Positions 10,014 through 18,612 are shown, counted from the stretch's first letter. The stretch is DNA of 64,000 nt from an uncultured Verrucomicrobiota bacterium (GCA_937127435.1 CAKZLZ010000111.1:1-64000); one strand, 5' to 3'. Notes: generated by a model not told the origin, from the sequence alone. Made by a program: numbers and translations.

Positions 10014-10472
10014 ATGAAAGAAGCCCTCTCCACAACTTTTACCGGAATGGTCACCCTGTTGGTGGCGGCGACCCTGTCGGCGGCCATCATGGGCGGTTTT
10101 TCCATGGAAATTCCGGAAGCTCCGGCGGTGAATCCTTTTGATATGGCCTTGCAGGCGGAAGCAAAAGGAATTGAAACGGTGAGCACCGGGCAAATGCGGG
10201 AAATGGTTGAATCAGGCAGCCATCTGATTCTGGATGCCCGTGAGTCATCCGCCTACGATGAAGCGCATATCCCCACGGCCCGGTCTTTCTCCATCCATGA
10301 TTTTGAAGAGCAGTTTCCTGTCATGCTTCCGATGTTATCATCTGGAATGCCGGTGGTGGTGTATTGTACAGGTCCCTTTTGTGATGATGCCTTGCGGTTG
10401 ATTGAACGCCTGCGGGAAACTGGATTTCCCAACGCGGTTTTATATCTCGATGGCATGGAGGGCTGGGAATGA
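10014..10472 (+). CDS. Membrane-anchored rhodanese-like domain protein
   Basis: N-terminal TM; LILDARESSAYDEAHIPTARS...VVVYCTGPFCDDA rhodanese motif. Start at 10014 (or GTG 10011) preferred over 9522. Confidence 0.85.
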   Translation: MKEALSTTFTGMVTLLVAATLSAAIMGGFSMEIPEAPAVNPFDMALQAEAKGIETVSTGQMREMVESGSHLILDARESSAYDEAHIPTARSFSIHDFEEQFPVMLPMLSSGMPVVVYCTGPFCDDALRLIERLRETGFPNAVLYLDGMEGWE

Positions 10473-11002
10473 AGAGGTCGGAAGACGGAAGACGGAAGCC
10501 GGAGGTCGGAGGTCGGAAGTCGGAGGTCGGAGGCCGGAAGTCGGAAGACGGAAGTCGGAAGTCGGAGGTCGGAGGCCGGAAGTCGGAGGTCTGGGGGAGT
10601 CGGGTTTTTGTTTTGGGTCTCCGTCTGTTGATTTCCGGTCTCTTTTTGTACAGTGGCTGGATCAAGATTCTGGATTCCGAAGCTTTCATGGCCGCGGTGC
10701 AGGGCTACCAAATTTTGCCGGATGCGTTGATCGTCCCGGTGGCGGCGCTGGTTCCCTGGCTGGAAGTTTGGTGTGCGCTGGCACTGTGGATCACACCGCC
10801 TTTCCGGCGGGCGGCCTGGATGTGGATCCTCCTGATGTTGCTGGTTTTCACGGTGGCCAAGATCTCTGTTCTGCAAAGAGGCATTGCCACGTCCTGCGGT
10901 TGCAGCGGATCAGATGCGCTGATGACCTGGAAAGATGTATGGAGCAACCTGATTTGGCTGGGTCTGAGTGTTTCCGGTTGGCGCTGGGACCGTAGAGGAT
11001 AA
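10469..11002 (+). CDS. DoxX/MauE-like redox-associated membrane protein with repeat-encoded N-terminus
   Basis: ATGA overlap with rhodanese gene; GLRLLISGLFLYSGWIKILDSEAFMAAVQGYQILP is MauE/DoxX-like; residues ~4-41 come from heptamer repeats. Confidence 0.75.
   Translation: MKRSEDGRRKPEVGGRKSEVGGRKSEDGSRKSEVGGRKSEVWGSRVFVLGLRLLISGLFLYSGWIKILDSEAFMAAVQGYQILPDALIVPVAALVPWLEVWCALALWITPPFRRAAWMWILLMLLVFTVAKISVLQRGIATSCGCSGSDALMTWKDVWSNLIWLGLSVSGWRWDRRG
10478..10589. repeat. 16-unit heptanucleotide tandem repeat, consensus (T/A/C)CGGA(A/G)G
   Basis: Hand count: 16 consecutive 7-bp units (TCGGAAG ACGGAAG ACGGAAG CCGGAGG ... TCGGAGG), 112 bp. Confidence 0.95.
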
Positions 11003-11044
11003 ATAAAACAGCCCGCCGTTCAGCAGAATTAACCGCTCTGACGA

Positions 11045-11731
11045 CTATGCGCGACGACGTTTGCTGGCGACAAGCAAGGTTACACTCATCCCCAGCAACA
11101 TCATTACAACCGATGAAGGCTCAGGAACTGCAACTACACTGATATTGTCAAGATAAGCATCCTCATCGTTGGTCGATCCATTCCAAACAAAACGCATCTG
11201 GAAGGAATCAGCCGACAAAGTATCCGAGTAATAGCTGGATGGTACAATCACCGAGTAGTTTTTGAAATCGCCAGCGGTCGCACTGCCTTCAGCCCCTGTA
11301 ACTGTAATCTGAGTCCCGGTATATTCACTGGTTTGTGCAAAGCCACTTGCTATGCCCGTGCTTTTCAATACCGGTTGAAACCCAGCCCCTTGCCCGAAAT
11401 CTATGGAAAAAACGAGATTATCCGCGGTTTCAACCGAAGCAACTCCCGCAAAAAACTCAAACGAGAACTCCAAATCCTGACTCACATTCGGGATGGTGAC
11501 AGCATTCGTCAGTGTCACGGTGCGAACTCCATCCCGCATGAACAAGCTATTCGAAGGCGACGCAGAATAATCACTCGTGAGGAAAATGAGAGATGTACCT
11601 GACCCCCGAGTCCAGCCCGTGGGATAGGCACCCGCTGTTTGGCTATCGAAATCATCAAAGAAAATCGCTGCATTGAGTGAAGCTACAGTAAGCAGGGAAA
11701 CGAGGGATAGACATAGATATTTAGCTTTCAT
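11045..11731 (-). CDS. PEP-CTERM sorting domain protein
   Basis: Signal peptide plus C-terminal VPEPSSVVMMLLGMSVTLLVASKRRRA. Confidence 0.9.
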   Translation of the reverse strand: MKAKYLCLSLVSLLTVASLNAAIFFDDFDSQTAGAYPTGWTRGSGTSLIFLTSDYSASPSNSLFMRDGVRTVTLTNAVTIPNVSQDLEFSFEFFAGVASVETADNLVFSIDFGQGAGFQPVLKSTGIASGFAQTSEYTGTQITVTGAEGSATAGDFKNYSVIVPSSYYSDTLSADSFQMRFVWNGSTNDEDAYLDNISVVAVPEPSSVVMMLLGMSVTLLVASKRRRA

Positions 11732-11882
11732 AAAAAATATAGTACAAAAATAATTGACATAGTCAAATCATTTTCTTCAGCGCTATGATCGCACCTATAT
11801 GACCCGGCTGACTTTCAACGTCCGCAGTATTCGGCTTATACACCCTCAGACCGGATCTCCAGACCCCTTCCGGGGGACGGTC

Positions 11883-13670
11883 CTATTTCAGGCGGCAAAT
11901 GGCAACGCCGGAGACCGGAATCGGCAGCGAATGAACGCCGTCTAATGCAGTCGGGGAGGCGTGGTCGATTGCCTTGCCCTGACAGGTAAAGATTTGCATC
12001 TTCTCAATTTCGACTTCAGAGGTGAAGTCGACGACCAATCGGGATTCGTGACCGCCGTTCACCAGAATCAACCGCTCTGATGACAATGCTTCCGCATCGA
12101 TTCGAATTACCCGGTCGGCATAGCCCACCAGCAGGGTGTCGTTGCCGTGTTGGGCGCTGACGACCGGATACAGGTCCTGCGGGTATTGAGGATTCAGTTT
12201 ACCCGTCAGTAAAAGCTCCCGGTGTTCCATCCAGAATTCGAGATAGAAACGCAGGGTTTGCTCCTGATCCGCAGTGATCACAGATTTTCTAACCGAAATT
12301 TGCGGCACCGAAAACAAGGTTGCCCACAACTGATGTGCGACCTGTTCCGGACTTTCTTCGGGGTGCCACATGATCATGTCCGAATGCACGGCGGTGTTGC
12401 CTGCAAGCAATCTGACATCTAGGGTGCGCACCCGGTTACTCAAGGCATCATTCGGACAATCCTGCGCGCGGAAAAGGTTGCCGTATTTGCGCATGGCCGG
12501 TCCGATATATTTTTGACGGAACTCGATCAGAATATCCGGACTGATTTTTTTCAGGGAGGCCATCACGTCTGTCAGCAGACGGTCGGCCGCCGCAGGCACG
12601 GAAAGCATGTCCGCCTTTTCATCCACATCCGATCCGGGAAGTTCGGCGGTGAACTGATCGACAAAATCCAGTTTGAGTCCATCGACGCCCCATTCTTTGA
12701 CGGCGCGTTCATAACATTCGATCAGATACTCCCTGACTTCCCGGTAACGGGGATCCAGGCAGGCCGCATTGCGGAAAGGTTTCGGCAATACCCGGTTTTG
12801 AAAACGCTTCCAGGTTTCGCTTTTCAGGCCGGCATAGGGGACCGAATACCAGATCATGTACTTCATACCCATTTGCTGTATGCGTTTCACATGTCCGGCA
12901 AAGTCAGGAAATTTGGAGGTGGCGATCTCCCAGTCCCCGCAGAAGGCATAGCCTTTGTTTTCATCGTCGGTCTGCCAGCCGTCATCGAGAATCACGGTGC
13001 CGCAGCCCAGATCACGGGCCCATTGGCACTCCGCTTCGATGACTTCGGGGTTGAGCTCCTGATGATAGCTGTACCAAGTGGAATAGACCGGCTCCAGTGC
13101 GGATGCGGGCACGGATTCGGGGCGGTAGGCCTCCATGTCCGCCCACCACTGTGCAACATCGGATAAAGCCTGCTCGAAGCCGATTTTCCGTTCGTCGCGT
13201 CTGAGGGTGATTTCATAGGAATCCATCTCCGGCGTCGGTGCATCAAAAAGGATCACCCGGCAGCGGGCGGTGGCGGTTTCCTCATTTACCTGCGCCTTGA
13301 TTTTGAGCGGGTTGACCGCATCGGACAAAGCAAAGCAATGACGGTTTTCACCGCGTCCGGAAAACAGACTTATGACCGGCGCATTCAGGGTCGCGTAGCT
13401 GTTGAGATACATCGTCCAGTCGGCGGTCAGAGAACGGTTGGAGTTAATTTCAGGATGCCATTTGCCGGCAATGTCCAGCAGCGGCACCTCCCATTCCAGC
13501 AGAATGGGTTCCGGAACCACTGAGCTCCCGAATTGAAAAGTGTAACGTCCGATGGTTAACCCGTCGTCCTGCGTCAGAACCGATTCCTCCACTTTGAAAG
13601 AAAAGTCATTTTCAAAAGCTGTGATTTTAATCGAAAGCGGAGCGGATATTTCAGGTAGTTTTGTATTCAT
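11883..13670 (-). CDS. Alpha-galactosidase-like glycoside hydrolase (GH36 family)
   Basis: GTVILDDGWQTDDE and WGVDGLKLDFVDQF GH36/clan-D motifs; 595 aa. Confidence 0.9.
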   Translation of the reverse strand: MNTKLPEISAPLSIKITAFENDFSFKVEESVLTQDDGLTIGRYTFQFGSSVVPEPILLEWEVPLLDIAGKWHPEINSNRSLTADWTMYLNSYATLNAPVISLFSGRGENRHCFALSDAVNPLKIKAQVNEETATARCRVILFDAPTPEMDSYEITLRRDERKIGFEQALSDVAQWWADMEAYRPESVPASALEPVYSTWYSYHQELNPEVIEAECQWARDLGCGTVILDDGWQTDDENKGYAFCGDWEIATSKFPDFAGHVKRIQQMGMKYMIWYSVPYAGLKSETWKRFQNRVLPKPFRNAACLDPRYREVREYLIECYERAVKEWGVDGLKLDFVDQFTAELPGSDVDEKADMLSVPAAADRLLTDVMASLKKISPDILIEFRQKYIGPAMRKYGNLFRAQDCPNDALSNRVRTLDVRLLAGNTAVHSDMIMWHPEESPEQVAHQLWATLFSVPQISVRKSVITADQEQTLRFYLEFWMEHRELLLTGKLNPQYPQDLYPVVSAQHGNDTLLVGYADRVIRIDAEALSSERLILVNGGHESRLVVDFTSEVEIEKMQIFTCQGKAIDHASPTALDGVHSLPIPVSGVAICRLK

Positions 13671-13683
13671 AAAAATAAATTAA

Positions 13684-13710
13684 AGGCCGTCAGGCAAAAC
13701 CCGACGGCCA
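13684..13710 (-). promoter_or_regulatory. Terminator-like hairpin immediately upstream of the GH36 start codon
   Basis: Minus strand: GGCCGTC-gggttttgcct-GACGGCC then TTTAATTTATTTTT directly before ATG at 13670. Confidence 0.5.
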
Positions 13711-14021
13711 AAAGATGATGTTTTGGTTATCTTTTCGTCTTCATTCGGCCAAATTGAATGCTCAAAAGAATCAGAAAATAACAAGTCTGCGTTCGCTTGA
13801 ATATCTCCTATGAAAAACAATGCGATCGTGACGAGTATAGTGGAAGAGTTTAGATGATTTCATGGATATGAACAGCCTGTGACTAAGTCAATATAAAGTT
13901 TTTTACATTTCTTTGATTTTATTGACCCTCTGAGAATCTTTTTGCGCCGTCAGCTCAATTTTCTCCTATAAAACTGCCCGATCCAAACGGCAGCCATGAA
14001 CGTGCGTGTCAATATCTTGAA

Positions 14022-15194
14022 TCATAACTCCAAATAATACACCGCTCTGCGTCCTTCGTGTATGGAGTCAACGGTCACGGAAGTGCCTGTTCGGTTCCAG
14101 CGCGGATGTAAATCGCAGCGCACATCCACGGGATAATGATCCGGTTGCGTATGTGAAAAAGACCCTAACAGTTGAAGATCTCCAGTGGCGCAATCAACTC
14201 GCGCAACTTTTTGCACCCCATCAACCGCATAGGTATCCGCCAGCATGCTTTTCCCGTCAGGAGAAAAGATGAGATGCCCCATGGGTCCCATCCCTGTTGA
14301 AATCCGCTCAATATTCAGGGGGGTATCCTGCTCATCAAACACCACATATTCGCTTCCGGTTCCCTGCCAATTCGCATCCAGCAGCATTTCGTTCGGGCTG
14401 CGTCCCCATATCTGATGAGAAACCCCGTTCCACATGGCATTGTTAATAGGACAGCGCAGATCACTGCCGTCAATGTTCGCAGTATACATGAATGTTTGCC
14501 AGGGCCATGGATTCTTTTTTTCAGGTTCTGCACAATGTCTGAACAGAAACTGTATCCTGGATGAATCACAGTTGAAGCCGATATGATTCAGCCACAGATG
14601 CTTCTCTTCGGTCATGTATTTCGCAGGATGGATTTCCAAAAGATCTGAATAAGAGATGATCAGCCGGTCTTCACCCGTTTCCAGATTCACCATATAGATT
14701 CCGTCCCCATCCCCACAGGGAGATTTGTCTAGCACCGCATCCGCATAGGAGTATCCGCGTCGCGGGATTCTGGCAAAATTCAAACTTGCACCCCATTTCC
14801 CATCCGGACTTATCGCATAAAGAGGGCGTGAATACCCGCCGACCACACCGTCTTTCAATGAGACTATTCGGGCAATCAGTTTATTTTTAGATTCATCCCA
14901 GTCATTAAACACAAAGCAGTCCTGTTTATGTTCCAGCCACAGGGTCATCGCGCCCTGTTGGTGGCACCAGGCTCTGGTTGTGGTAAGCGGCGTAAACGAC
15001 TCGCTTCCTTTTTTTAAATAACCGATCTCTGCCTGTTCTCCCATTTCAGGAATGCGTTCTGCTTGCCCGACCTTTAAACAAAGGTGCAATTCATCATCTT
15101 TACTCCATGGGCAGCGGTCATAATATCCAAAGAAATAATGAGCATCTGTCGGAGAAAGACGCTTCCATTTATATTGATTGTCAATGCTTTTCAT
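14022..15194 (-). CDS. Hypothetical protein, probable beta-propeller (TolB/WD40-like)
   Basis: 390 aa with repeated blade-like SPDGK motifs (LYAISPDGKWGASLNF, LIFSPDGKSMLADTYAV). Confidence 0.6.
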   Translation of the reverse strand: MKSIDNQYKWKRLSPTDAHYFFGYYDRCPWSKDDELHLCLKVGQAERIPEMGEQAEIGYLKKGSESFTPLTTTRAWCHQQGAMTLWLEHKQDCFVFNDWDESKNKLIARIVSLKDGVVGGYSRPLYAISPDGKWGASLNFARIPRRGYSYADAVLDKSPCGDGDGIYMVNLETGEDRLIISYSDLLEIHPAKYMTEEKHLWLNHIGFNCDSSRIQFLFRHCAEPEKKNPWPWQTFMYTANIDGSDLRCPINNAMWNGVSHQIWGRSPNEMLLDANWQGTGSEYVVFDEQDTPLNIERISTGMGPMGHLIFSPDGKSMLADTYAVDGVQKVARVDCATGDLQLLGSFSHTQPDHYPVDVRCDLHPRWNRTGTSVTVDSIHEGRRAVYYLEL

Positions 15195-15518
15195 TATGGT
15201 GCTGCCCCTTAGGTTGGAGCGTTCGTTAAGTTCGTCTAACTAGGTTGGGGTTTTGGTTGAGTTGAGGCCGACTGTGTATGGTTCTGGGGTCTATTTGTTC
15301 AGCGATCGAAGCCGCATCACAGGGTTGTCAATCGTTCTCCACTTCTTCGCGGACTTCGTCAAGATCTTTGAACCCGTGTATATTCAAAAGTCTATGCCGG
15401 TTGGCGCGGGGATCGTCGCGGGCAGCACAGGCATTCTTGTCTGTGGTCCCCCAAAAGGGGCGCTTTTCTCTTTTCAATCACCCATTGGAAGCGATAGGAA
15501 CATGAGTTCAGTATAATA

Positions 15519-15844
15519 TTAGGCGAATTATGAAAAACCCACTTTTAGCATTCACATTAAATTTTTTCTTTCCAGGTGCTGGACTAGCATATCTTGGAAA
15601 GTGGAGGTGGGGTTTTATAAACTTAGGTTGCGTCTTGCTAATAGGTGTCATCCTGGCATTTGCGCTACCTGATGATTTGTTTTCTACATACAGCAACATA
15701 ATCGCTGCAGGTCTAGGAGGCGGGTCAGGTGGATTAGCGCAATCTTTGGCGACTCAAAGGAATCAGAAAATTAAACGAAATGAAGAAAAGGCCTAACGAT
15801 GCGTCCAAGCGCCCCGAGAGTACTCGGTCCGCTTGACTTGAGAG
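15519..15844 (+). mobile_element. Putative integron-like gene cassette (326 bp) with one ORF and an attC-like site
   Basis: Begins TTAGGC 11 bp before ATG; ORF stop TAA lies inside GCCTAAC of the attC-like site; ends at G|TT of GTTATCT. Confidence 0.6.
15530..15796 (+). CDS. Small membrane protein (cassette ORF)
   Basis: 88 aa, two hydrophobic segments (LLAFTLNFFFPGAGLAYLGKW, FINLGCVLLIGVILAFAL). Confidence 0.7.
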   Translation: MKNPLLAFTLNFFFPGAGLAYLGKWRWGFINLGCVLLIGVILAFALPDDLFSTYSNIIAAGLGGGSGGLAQSLATQRNQKIKRNEEKA

Positions 15845-15850
15845 TTATCT
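15791..15850 (+). other. attC-like recombination site
   Basis: GCCTAAC-GATGC-GTCCAAGCG-CC-CCGAG-AGTA-CTCGG-TC-CGCTTGAC-TTGAGA-GTTATCT: R''/L''/L'/R' architecture with an unpaired base in the L stem and 5/6-nt spacers. Confidence 0.65.
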
Positions 15851-15851
15851 C

Positions 15852-16133
15852 ATGAAGAAATTTAATAAAGCAGCTCCCGTCGCGTTCGTCCCGGGATGTC
15901 TGATTGCTTATATCTTTGCCATCATATTTGAAAATACAGATGCATTCTGGGAGATTAAATCTGATGTCTGGGGAAATTATATTTTTTTACCTTTTTGCGT
16001 GATCGGTTCGTTGTGGATGACGTACGTTCACAGGAAATCAAGATGGCTTCCATTGATGATACTGATGGCGATCCTGGTAGCAGGTGCAATCAGGCTTTTA
16101 TCTGAAATCATGTGGCGTGTATCTCTTGGATGA
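15852..16133 (+). CDS. Small hypothetical membrane protein
   Basis: 93 aa with TM segments; ATG follows the attC-like R' box. Confidence 0.6.
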   Translation: MKKFNKAAPVAFVPGCLIAYIFAIIFENTDAFWEIKSDVWGNYIFLPFCVIGSLWMTYVHRKSRWLPLMILMAILVAGAIRLLSEIMWRVSLG

Positions 16134-16269
16134 ACAGCAAGCCGCATGGAGTTTGAACTCGTAACCATACTATCACCAGAGTTCTCCTGACTTAGAGCGA
16201 ACAAACAAAAAGGATAATAATCACCGCTCAGAACGGGTCGGAGCGGGTGGACGTTTGCTGATGGGAAAA

Positions 16270-16372
16270 TTTAAACCACAGATCCACGCAGATTCACACA
16301 GAAGGTCGTATCCGCAACTTTTTGGTTTTCTAAGAATATCCGTGTTAATCTGCGTGCATCTGCGGTTTAAAA
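16270..16372. repeat. Inverted repeat of AACCACAGATNCACGCAGATTNACAC family
   Basis: TTTAAACCACAGATCCACGCAGATTCACACAGA ... TATCCGTGTTAATCTGCGTGCATCTGCGGTTTAAA; arms are near-perfect reverse complements. Confidence 0.85.
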
Positions 16373-16387
16373 TAATAAAGGGAGCTC

Positions 16388-16888
16388 ATGCCAAAATTTG
16401 AACATATTCGTCATCAGCCTCCCTTGGTTTTGGAGGAGGCGCGGCCCCTGATCATTGCCTGCAGTCCTTTAAGCAGTCATGTGAATTTATCCACCATCTT
16501 GCGGATGGCGGGTTGCTCGGGGGTTCAAGAGGTGATTGCGACAGGGAATGCGAAGATCAAAAATGCGATTGCGCGGGACAGTGCGGAAACCGTGAAGCTG
16601 ACGGTGAAAAACAGTTTGCCGCCGGTGCTCAAAAAGTTGAAGCAGCAAGGCTACATCTTGGTGGGACTGGAACAGACCACGAATTCGACGGTGTTGTCGG
16701 AATATGCTTTCCACCGGAAAACTGTGATCGTGGTGGGGTCGGAGAGGGAGGGTCTCTCCCAGGAAAATTTAGATTTACTGGATGCGGTGGTGGAGATTCC
16801 GGTGTGGGGCATGCCTTTTTCTTACAATGTTGCCACGGCCACCTCTTTGGCGATTTATGAATATTGCCGCCAATTTCCTGAAGGGTAG
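16388..16888 (+). CDS. TrmH/SpoU family RNA 2'-O-methyltransferase
   Basis: VIVVGSEREGLSQENLDLLDAVVEIPVWGMPFSYNVATATSLAIYEY SpoU motifs 2 and 3. Confidence 0.93.
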   Translation: MPKFEHIRHQPPLVLEEARPLIIACSPLSSHVNLSTILRMAGCSGVQEVIATGNAKIKNAIARDSAETVKLTVKNSLPPVLKKLKQQGYILVGLEQTTNSTVLSEYAFHRKTVIVVGSEREGLSQENLDLLDAVVEIPVWGMPFSYNVATATSLAIYEYCRQFPEG

Positions 16889-16964
16889 TTTGGGTTTTCT
16901 CCGGGAGAGGCAAAAGCCGGTCAAGGGGGCGTTGCTTTTGAGCCCTGCGGGCTGTCACAGGCAG

Positions 16965-17927
16965 TTACAGCGCCCGGGTTTTGTAGCCCTGCTCTGAAAA
17001 GTATCGTGCCACTTCCTGAGTGTATCCGTGGTCGGCCCAGATTTCTTCGGGGGCGCATTCTTTGACGGTTTGCAAAAGTTCCGGCCAGTCGACATGATCC
17101 GACACGGGGAATCCCCGGTCAAAGGAACCGCGAATTTTGTTGTTTTTGAAAAGAGTCCAGCCGGAGGCGAAGGCGCTGCGGACGGGTCCGAGCTTTGCGC
17201 GGATCGCGGGTTTGTAGGCCGCAGGTGAAATCACCAGCAGGGCCTTGCCTTGTTCCCGTTTGAAGGCATCGATTTTTAAGGTGTGGGTGAAGGGGAGTTG
17301 AATACCCGCTTCGCGGTAGAAAGGTAAAAAGGGGAGAATGGCGCCGTGAACGTAGATGGGGCCGGTTTCCGGATTGAGCATGGCCAAGAGGCGTTGGGCT
17401 TTGCCCAGACTGTATCCGATCAGCACCGAATTGATTCCCTCCGCTTGATTCTGTTTCCACCATTCATCCATCTCGTCCGCAATATCCGCCGGGTCGGGCC
17501 AGCGATAGACGGGCAGGCCGAAAGTGGTTTCGGTGACCAGGAGGTGGCAGGGGACGGGTTCAAAAGCTTCGCAGGTGGGATCGGTCCCGCGTTTATAATC
17601 TCCGGTGACCACTGCGGTTTTTCCATCCACTTCAATGCGCACCTGGGCGGAGCCCAGAAGATGCCCGGCCGGATGGAGAGAGATTTTGGCGTCCCCGATT
17701 TGTAAAGGCTCTCCAAATGGGAGGGTCTGCATTTTGGTTTTGGGTCCAATGCGTTCCCGGACAATTTTGGATCCGGAGAGGGAAGTGAGCACGGCTTTGT
17801 GTCCGCGGCGGGCGTGGTCGGCATGTCCATGGGTGATGATGGCGCGGTCGACGCGGTGACGGGGATCAATATAAACATCGGCCGCGGGACAGTAGAGTCC
17901 GGCCGGGGTGGTTTCCAACAGGGTCAT
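16965..17927 (-). CDS. Ligase-associated DNA exonuclease-like MBL-fold protein
   Basis: VDRAIITHGHADHARRGHKAVLTS; PAGHLLGSAQVRIE; VVTGDYKRGTDPTCEAFEPVPCHLLVTETTFGLP. Confidence 0.85.
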   Translation of the reverse strand: MTLLETTPAGLYCPAADVYIDPRHRVDRAIITHGHADHARRGHKAVLTSLSGSKIVRERIGPKTKMQTLPFGEPLQIGDAKISLHPAGHLLGSAQVRIEVDGKTAVVTGDYKRGTDPTCEAFEPVPCHLLVTETTFGLPVYRWPDPADIADEMDEWWKQNQAEGINSVLIGYSLGKAQRLLAMLNPETGPIYVHGAILPFLPFYREAGIQLPFTHTLKIDAFKREQGKALLVISPAAYKPAIRAKLGPVRSAFASGWTLFKNNKIRGSFDRGFPVSDHVDWPELLQTVKECAPEEIWADHGYTQEVARYFSEQGYKTRAL

Positions 17928-18325
17928 AACACATCCTGAAGTGCCAACCACGCGAGTCGAACACAGGTCATGCGCATCTGCCGGGCCCGCACAGCTCCGA
18001 GGGCGGGCAGGGCGGGGCTTCCCCATTCGGCCTGCCAGTCCTGTTGCCCTTCAAAAAAATTGAGCGCCTCGTTTATGCGGGAGCGGGCGGCTTCGGTGCT
18101 GCAGCCGTTGAGCTCCTGACAGAGTGCGGTGCAGGAGGCCACGCAGACCGCACATCCCTGGGCGTAAAATTCCAAATTCTGAACTTTCCCGTTTCCAACT
18201 TCTCCAAACAGTGCCACTTCATCTCCGCAGGCCGGGTTCCGTCTTTCGGAAAGGGGGTCGGGGGCCGTTTCCGGCTTTCGGAAACGGGTATCTTTGGATA
18301 ATTGGAGCAAGTCGTCTTTGTACAT
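17924..18325 (-). CDS. NifU/SufU-like iron-sulfur scaffold protein
   Basis: NPACGDEVALFGEVGNGKVQNLEFYAQGCAVCVASCTALCQEL. Confidence 0.85.
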   Translation of the reverse strand: MYKDDLLQLSKDTRFRKPETAPDPLSERRNPACGDEVALFGEVGNGKVQNLEFYAQGCAVCVASCTALCQELNGCSTEAARSRINEALNFFEGQQDWQAEWGSPALPALGAVRARQMRMTCVRLAWLALQDVL

Positions 18326-18612
18326 CGCTGTGCTCTCTTATCTGCCCGTCGGAGGGTGGCTTGCAGTCCGTAGCTGTGTAATTGGTGCAGGTGGAGTTCG
18401 GCCTGTTCCCGTTCCTCGGTGGCGACCAGCGATTTCCCCTGGTTATGGACCTCGAGCATGAGCTTGGTGGCCAAAGAGCGGTTATAGCCGAAAACTTTCT
18501 CCAGGACGTAGACCACGTAGGACATGAGGTTCACGGGGTCGTCCCAGACCACGATATTCCAGGGAATGTCGAGGGCGGTTTGGTTTTCAGTTTGGGTTTC
18601 GGTTTCTCCCAT
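18073..18612 (-). CDS. clpS: ClpS-like adaptor with long C-terminal extension overlapping the NifU-like gene in another frame
   Basis: IPWNIVVWDDPVNLMSYVVYVLEKVFGYNRSLATKLMLEVHNQGKSLVATEEREQAELHLHQLHSYGLQATLRRAD is the ClpS domain; no stop until 18073. Confidence 0.8.
   Translation of the reverse strand: MGETETQTENQTALDIPWNIVVWDDPVNLMSYVVYVLEKVFGYNRSLATKLMLEVHNQGKSLVATEEREQAELHLHQLHSYGLQATLRRADKRAQRCTKTTCSNYPKIPVSESRKRPPTPFPKDGTRPAEMKWHCLEKLETGKFRIWNFTPRDVRSAWPPAPHSVRSSTAAAPKPPAPA

Noticed and set aside
10478-10589. CRISPR array
   Set aside because: Units are contiguous 7-mers without unique spacers.
10253-10876. Minus-strand ORFs through the heptamer array (PTSDFRLPSS repeats)
   Set aside because: The heptamer contains no stop in any frame, so long ORFs arise passively; no conserved domain outside the repeat.
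12513-13166. 217-aa + strand ORF inside the GH36 gene
   Set aside because: Antisense shadow of a conserved CDS; no recognisable domain.
15253-15516. Short + strand ORFs (87 and 75 aa) upstream of the cassette-like segment
   Set aside because: Overlapping frames with no recognisable domain and containing the CAGGCATTCTTGTCTGTG repeat word; likely non-coding or degraded sequence.
16134-16260. Second attC-like site after the 93-aa ORF
   Set aside because: The expected AGATAAC-type R'' box and paired L boxes were not found; only the first site has convincing architecture.
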